From Syntrophomonadaceae bacterium (GTDB lineage: Bacteria > Bacillota_D > Dethiobacteria > DTU022 > PWGO01), in the NCBI GenBank assembly GCA_003554535.1, contig PWGT01000222.1, positions 1 through 7,620 of the forward strand: DNA of 7,620 nt. The letters run 5' to 3'. This document shows positions 5,957-7,620 of the stretch, piece by piece (positions within the stretch are counted from its first letter, which is position 1; every line of letters starts with the position of its first letter). The position numbers and the translations under genes are program-made. The notes under the pieces are model-generated. The model searched no databases and was not told where the DNA came from. It saw nothing but the letters and a program-made list of their open reading frames with translations.

Positions 5957-7102
5957 ATGAGCGAATTGAAGGGTTTACAGAAAGCAAAGAATATTGTCCA
6001 AAATAAACAAAAAAAAGCGCAAGAATTGAAAGATCAAGGAAATTCTTTAATAGGATATATCTGTTGCTTTGCTCCTCCTGAAATAATTTACGCTGCTGGA
6101 GCTATCCCATATAGGATTACCGGTAAACCAAGTGAGAATGTTTCTGAAGTGGATGCTTATCTTGAGCCATACGGGTGTCCCTATGTGCGTAATTGCTTTG
6201 GTCAATATCTAAAAGGAAGACTTGATTTTCTGGATGGGCTGGTTATACCTCATAGCTGTGATATGGTGCAACGTCTTTATGGAATATGGACGTATTATCA
6301 TCCTTTGAAATATAATCGTATGATCAACGTGCCTCATCAGCTATATCCTTGGTCCCGTGATTTTTATAGAAGAGAATTATGGTTTTTTAAAGAATCCTTG
6401 GAAGTTTACATGGGGCAAAATATATCTTCAGAGGCTATTAATGATTCTATTATTTTATATAACCGCTTGCGAAAGCTAATCAGGGAGCTTTATAAATATA
6501 GAGGAAGCGAATATCCTTTTCTTCGGGGCAGTGAGCTTATGGAAACTCTTGTAGCCGGAGAAATTCTCCCTCCTGAAGAGTTTGAAAAGTTACTTGAGGA
6601 AGCTTTGGAAGAAATAAAGAAACGGAAGATGCCTTTGGATCAAAGAGAAAGGCTTCTGGTCTGGGGGAGCATTCAAGATCATTCTTTGCTATTTGAAATA
6701 ATTGAACAAGCCGGAGGATTGGTAGTTGCTGATGACACATGTTTGGGAATGCGTTTATGGAATGAAGATATCTTAATAAGTGAAGACCCTTATCAGAGTC
6801 TTGAGGAATATTACTTTTATAAATTTCAGTGCCCCCGTACCGACCGGGGAGCAGATTTAAATCGTTTTGAATACATTAGAAAAAGGGCGGAAAATTATAA
6901 TGTTCAAGGTATAATCTGTTATATAATATCTTTTTGTGATCCTCATAAGTTAGACTATCCAGATTTAAGAGATTACATGGAAAAACATGGGTATCCTACC
7001 TTGCTTATAGATGATAACTATAACCTTCAAGGTGTTGGAGGTATAAATACAAGAATACAGGCTTTTATGGAACTGCTACAGGATAAAAGCCTGGAAATTT
7101 AA
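5957..7102 (+). CDS. 2-hydroxyacyl-CoA dehydratase / benzoyl-CoA reductase family, smaller (BcrC/beta-like) subunit
   Basis: The 381-residue product is the expected partner of the preceding subunit and matches BcrC/BadD-type proteins in length (about 380-390). It shows the family blocks in order: GYICCFAPPEIIYAAGAIP (33-51), a CPYVRNCFGQYLKGRLDFLDG block with C74, VIPHSCDMVQRLYGIW with C101, a DDTC segment with C262, SFCDPHKLDYPDLR with C327, and a C-terminal GVGGINTRIQAFMELL helix. C74, C101 and C327 are the likely [4Fe-4S] ligands by analogy with the family. C36-C37, C80, C262, C292 and C321 are additional cysteines. The 'PHSCDxVQRLY-IW' wording resembles BcrC/BzdN more than HgdB as I remember them, but this is an impression, not a computed relationship. 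It is the last gene of the operon. No ATPase activator gene (HgdC, BcrA/BcrD type) follows. Confidence 0.88.
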   Translation: MSELKGLQKAKNIVQNKQKKAQELKDQGNSLIGYICCFAPPEIIYAAGAIPYRITGKPSENVSEVDAYLEPYGCPYVRNCFGQYLKGRLDFLDGLVIPHSCDMVQRLYGIWTYYHPLKYNRMINVPHQLYPWSRDFYRRELWFFKESLEVYMGQNISSEAINDSIILYNRLRKLIRELYKYRGSEYPFLRGSELMETLVAGEILPPEEFEKLLEEALEEIKKRKMPLDQRERLLVWGSIQDHSLLFEIIEQAGGLVVADDTCLGMRLWNEDILISEDPYQSLEEYYFYKFQCPRTDRGADLNRFEYIRKRAENYNVQGIICYIISFCDPHKLDYPDLRDYMEKHGYPTLLIDDNYNLQGVGGINTRIQAFMELLQDKSLEI

Positions 7103-7143
7103 AGGAAGCAGTAATTATTGATGCCCTCCAAAAAGCGATTATA

Positions 7144-7181
7144 GGTTATATAACCAATTTGCATGACATTTAAATTTAAAT
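7144..7181. repeat. Two perfect palindromes downstream of the operon
   Basis: GGTTATATAACC (7144-7155) is a perfect 12-bp palindrome, and ATTTAAATTTAAAT (7168-7181) is a perfect 14-bp palindrome. Both lie between the end of the operon and the strong hairpin at 7188-7213. The second is low in complexity and may be chance in AT-rich DNA. They may be part of the transcript end or protein-binding sites; no function is assigned. Confidence 0.45.
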
Positions 7182-7187
7182 AGTCAA

Positions 7188-7213
7188 AAGTGGGGGCATG
7201 ATAGCCCCCACTT
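7188..7213. terminator. Strong GC-rich hairpin between convergent genes, probable terminator
   Basis: AAGTGGGGGC (7188-7197) and GCCCCCACTT (7204-7213) form a perfect 10-bp stem with a 6-nt ATGATA loop. It lies 86 bp after the operon's stop codon and about 100 bp after (on the minus strand) the stop of the opposing gene. On the plus strand no U-run follows; on the minus strand the stem is followed by a short T-rich stretch. It may terminate both transcripts or act mainly as a stabilising 3' end. A second, imperfect repeat (AAGGTG 7234-7239 and CACCTT 7273-7278) lies nearby. Nothing else is recognisable between 7214 and 7313. Confidence 0.6.
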
Positions 7214-7313
7214 CAAGTTAGAAATATTTCTACAAGGTGCTTTATTTTGTAATCAAGACACTTTAATTAAAACACCTTATTAATAATCGTTATTGCAAGG
7301 GTGATGATTCTTA

Positions 7314-7620
7314 CTATAATCTGTTCCTGCCACCACCATTGCTCTGTCCACTCTGTCTGCCCTGCCCGTAGCCTGGCTCGCCATTTTCACTATCCCGGTT
7401 TGACTCGAGGTTTAGGTTCAGGTCGCAGTTACGTGGGCCATCTGCGGGGCACTCGCCCCTCTCGTAATAACTTCTTTCTTCTAAAGCTTCGGTATACTCG
7501 GCAGCCTCTTCTTCATCAATCAGCCCTTCCTCTAATAGCTCCTCGATTCGCTGCAATTTCTCTTCGGTCCTCTCTTCCCAACGCTCCTCCCTGAGATCGC
7601 TATAATCCTCATTTCTTTCC
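7314..7620 (-). CDS. C-terminal part of an acidic hypothetical protein with a low-complexity tail, 5' end outside the window
   Basis: On the minus strand a frame is open from the window edge (first full codon at 7619) to a TAG at 7316-7314, giving 101 residues. There is no convincing start: a TTG at 7556 is possible, but the frame continues upstream in the same charged composition, so this is read as the end of a longer gene. The upstream half is a strongly charged, probably helical segment rich in Glu and Arg. It contains RIEELLEEGLIDEEEAAEY, which recalls the short helix-turn-helix of SHOCT-like or DUF2680-like tails (weak resemblance). Then come two cysteines in CPADGPRNC and a tail of Gly, Gln, Asn, Ser and Arg without predicted fold. 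The DNA here is clearly richer in G+C than the operon. It is convergent with the operon. The coding call rests on the sensible charge pattern and the terminator position; function unknown. Confidence 0.55.
   Translation of the reverse strand, partial: ERNEDYSDLREERWEERTEEKLQRIEELLEEGLIDEEEAAEYTEALEERSYYERGECPADGPRNCDLNLNLESNRDSENGEPGYGQGRQSGQSNGGGRNRL

Noticed and set aside
4589..7102. Double-cubane cluster protein or nitrogenase-like assignment for the two subunits
   Set aside because: Two unequal subunits with the standard three-block cysteine pattern fit the HgdAB/BcrBC arrangement better than the single-gene double-cubane proteins, and no nitrogenase motifs are present.
7301..7594. Plus-strand open frame of 97 codons overlapping the minus-strand gene
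   Set aside because: Its translation is rich in His, Cys, Arg and Ser without any family-like pattern, it lacks a ribosome binding site, and it is the complement of a more plausible minus-strand reading with sensible charge patterning.
1..7620. CRISPR arrays, tRNA or rRNA genes, insertion sequences, phage or attachment sites
   Set aside because: No regularly spaced direct repeats, no tRNA- or rRNA-like sequence, no transposase or integrase, and no terminal inverted repeats were seen.

Overview
The window looks like chromosomal DNA from a low-GC, Gram-positive-type anaerobe, most likely a clostridial Firmicute. This is inferred from AT-rich coding and intergenic DNA, strong AGGAGG-type ribosome binding sites before nearly every gene, consensus sigma-A-like promoters, a short lipoprotein signal peptide, and an oxygen-sensitive iron-sulfur enzyme family. 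A finer placement is not possible from sequence alone.

Layout: (1) 1-278, the 3' end of a thioredoxin-domain (DUF255/YyaL/SPATA20-like) protein. (2) 353-1120, a single-gene unit with a TTGACA-17-TATGTT promoter, a small very acidic lipoprotein of unknown function, and an intrinsic terminator. (3) 1222-7102, the main content: a four-gene, same-strand probable operon behind a second TTGACA-17-TATGTT promoter. It encodes two related ANL-superfamily acyl-CoA synthetases (1358-2914 and 2994-4562), then the two unequal subunits of a 2-hydroxyacyl-CoA dehydratase / class I benzoyl-CoA reductase-type enzyme (4589-5893 BcrB/alpha-like; 5957-7102 BcrC/beta-like). (4) 7103-7313, a convergent intergenic region with palindromes and a very stable 10-bp GC-rich hairpin. 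(5) 7314-7620, the C-terminal part of a minus-strand gene for an acidic protein with a low-complexity tail. Its DNA is visibly more GC-rich than the operon.

How the operon may work (inference): the ligases would activate one or two carboxylic acids to CoA thioesters with ATP. The heterodimeric [4Fe-4S] enzyme would then act on the thioester by ketyl-radical chemistry, either as a syn-type 2-hydroxyacyl-CoA dehydration or as a two-electron reduction of an aromatic or unsaturated ring. Family members need an ATP-driven activator (HgdC or BcrA/BcrD type), and none is encoded here, so it must lie elsewhere. The substrate cannot be read from the sequence. The combination of two ligases, a BcrBC-like pair, no activator and a dyad-symmetric candidate operator in the leader is the most interesting part of the window.
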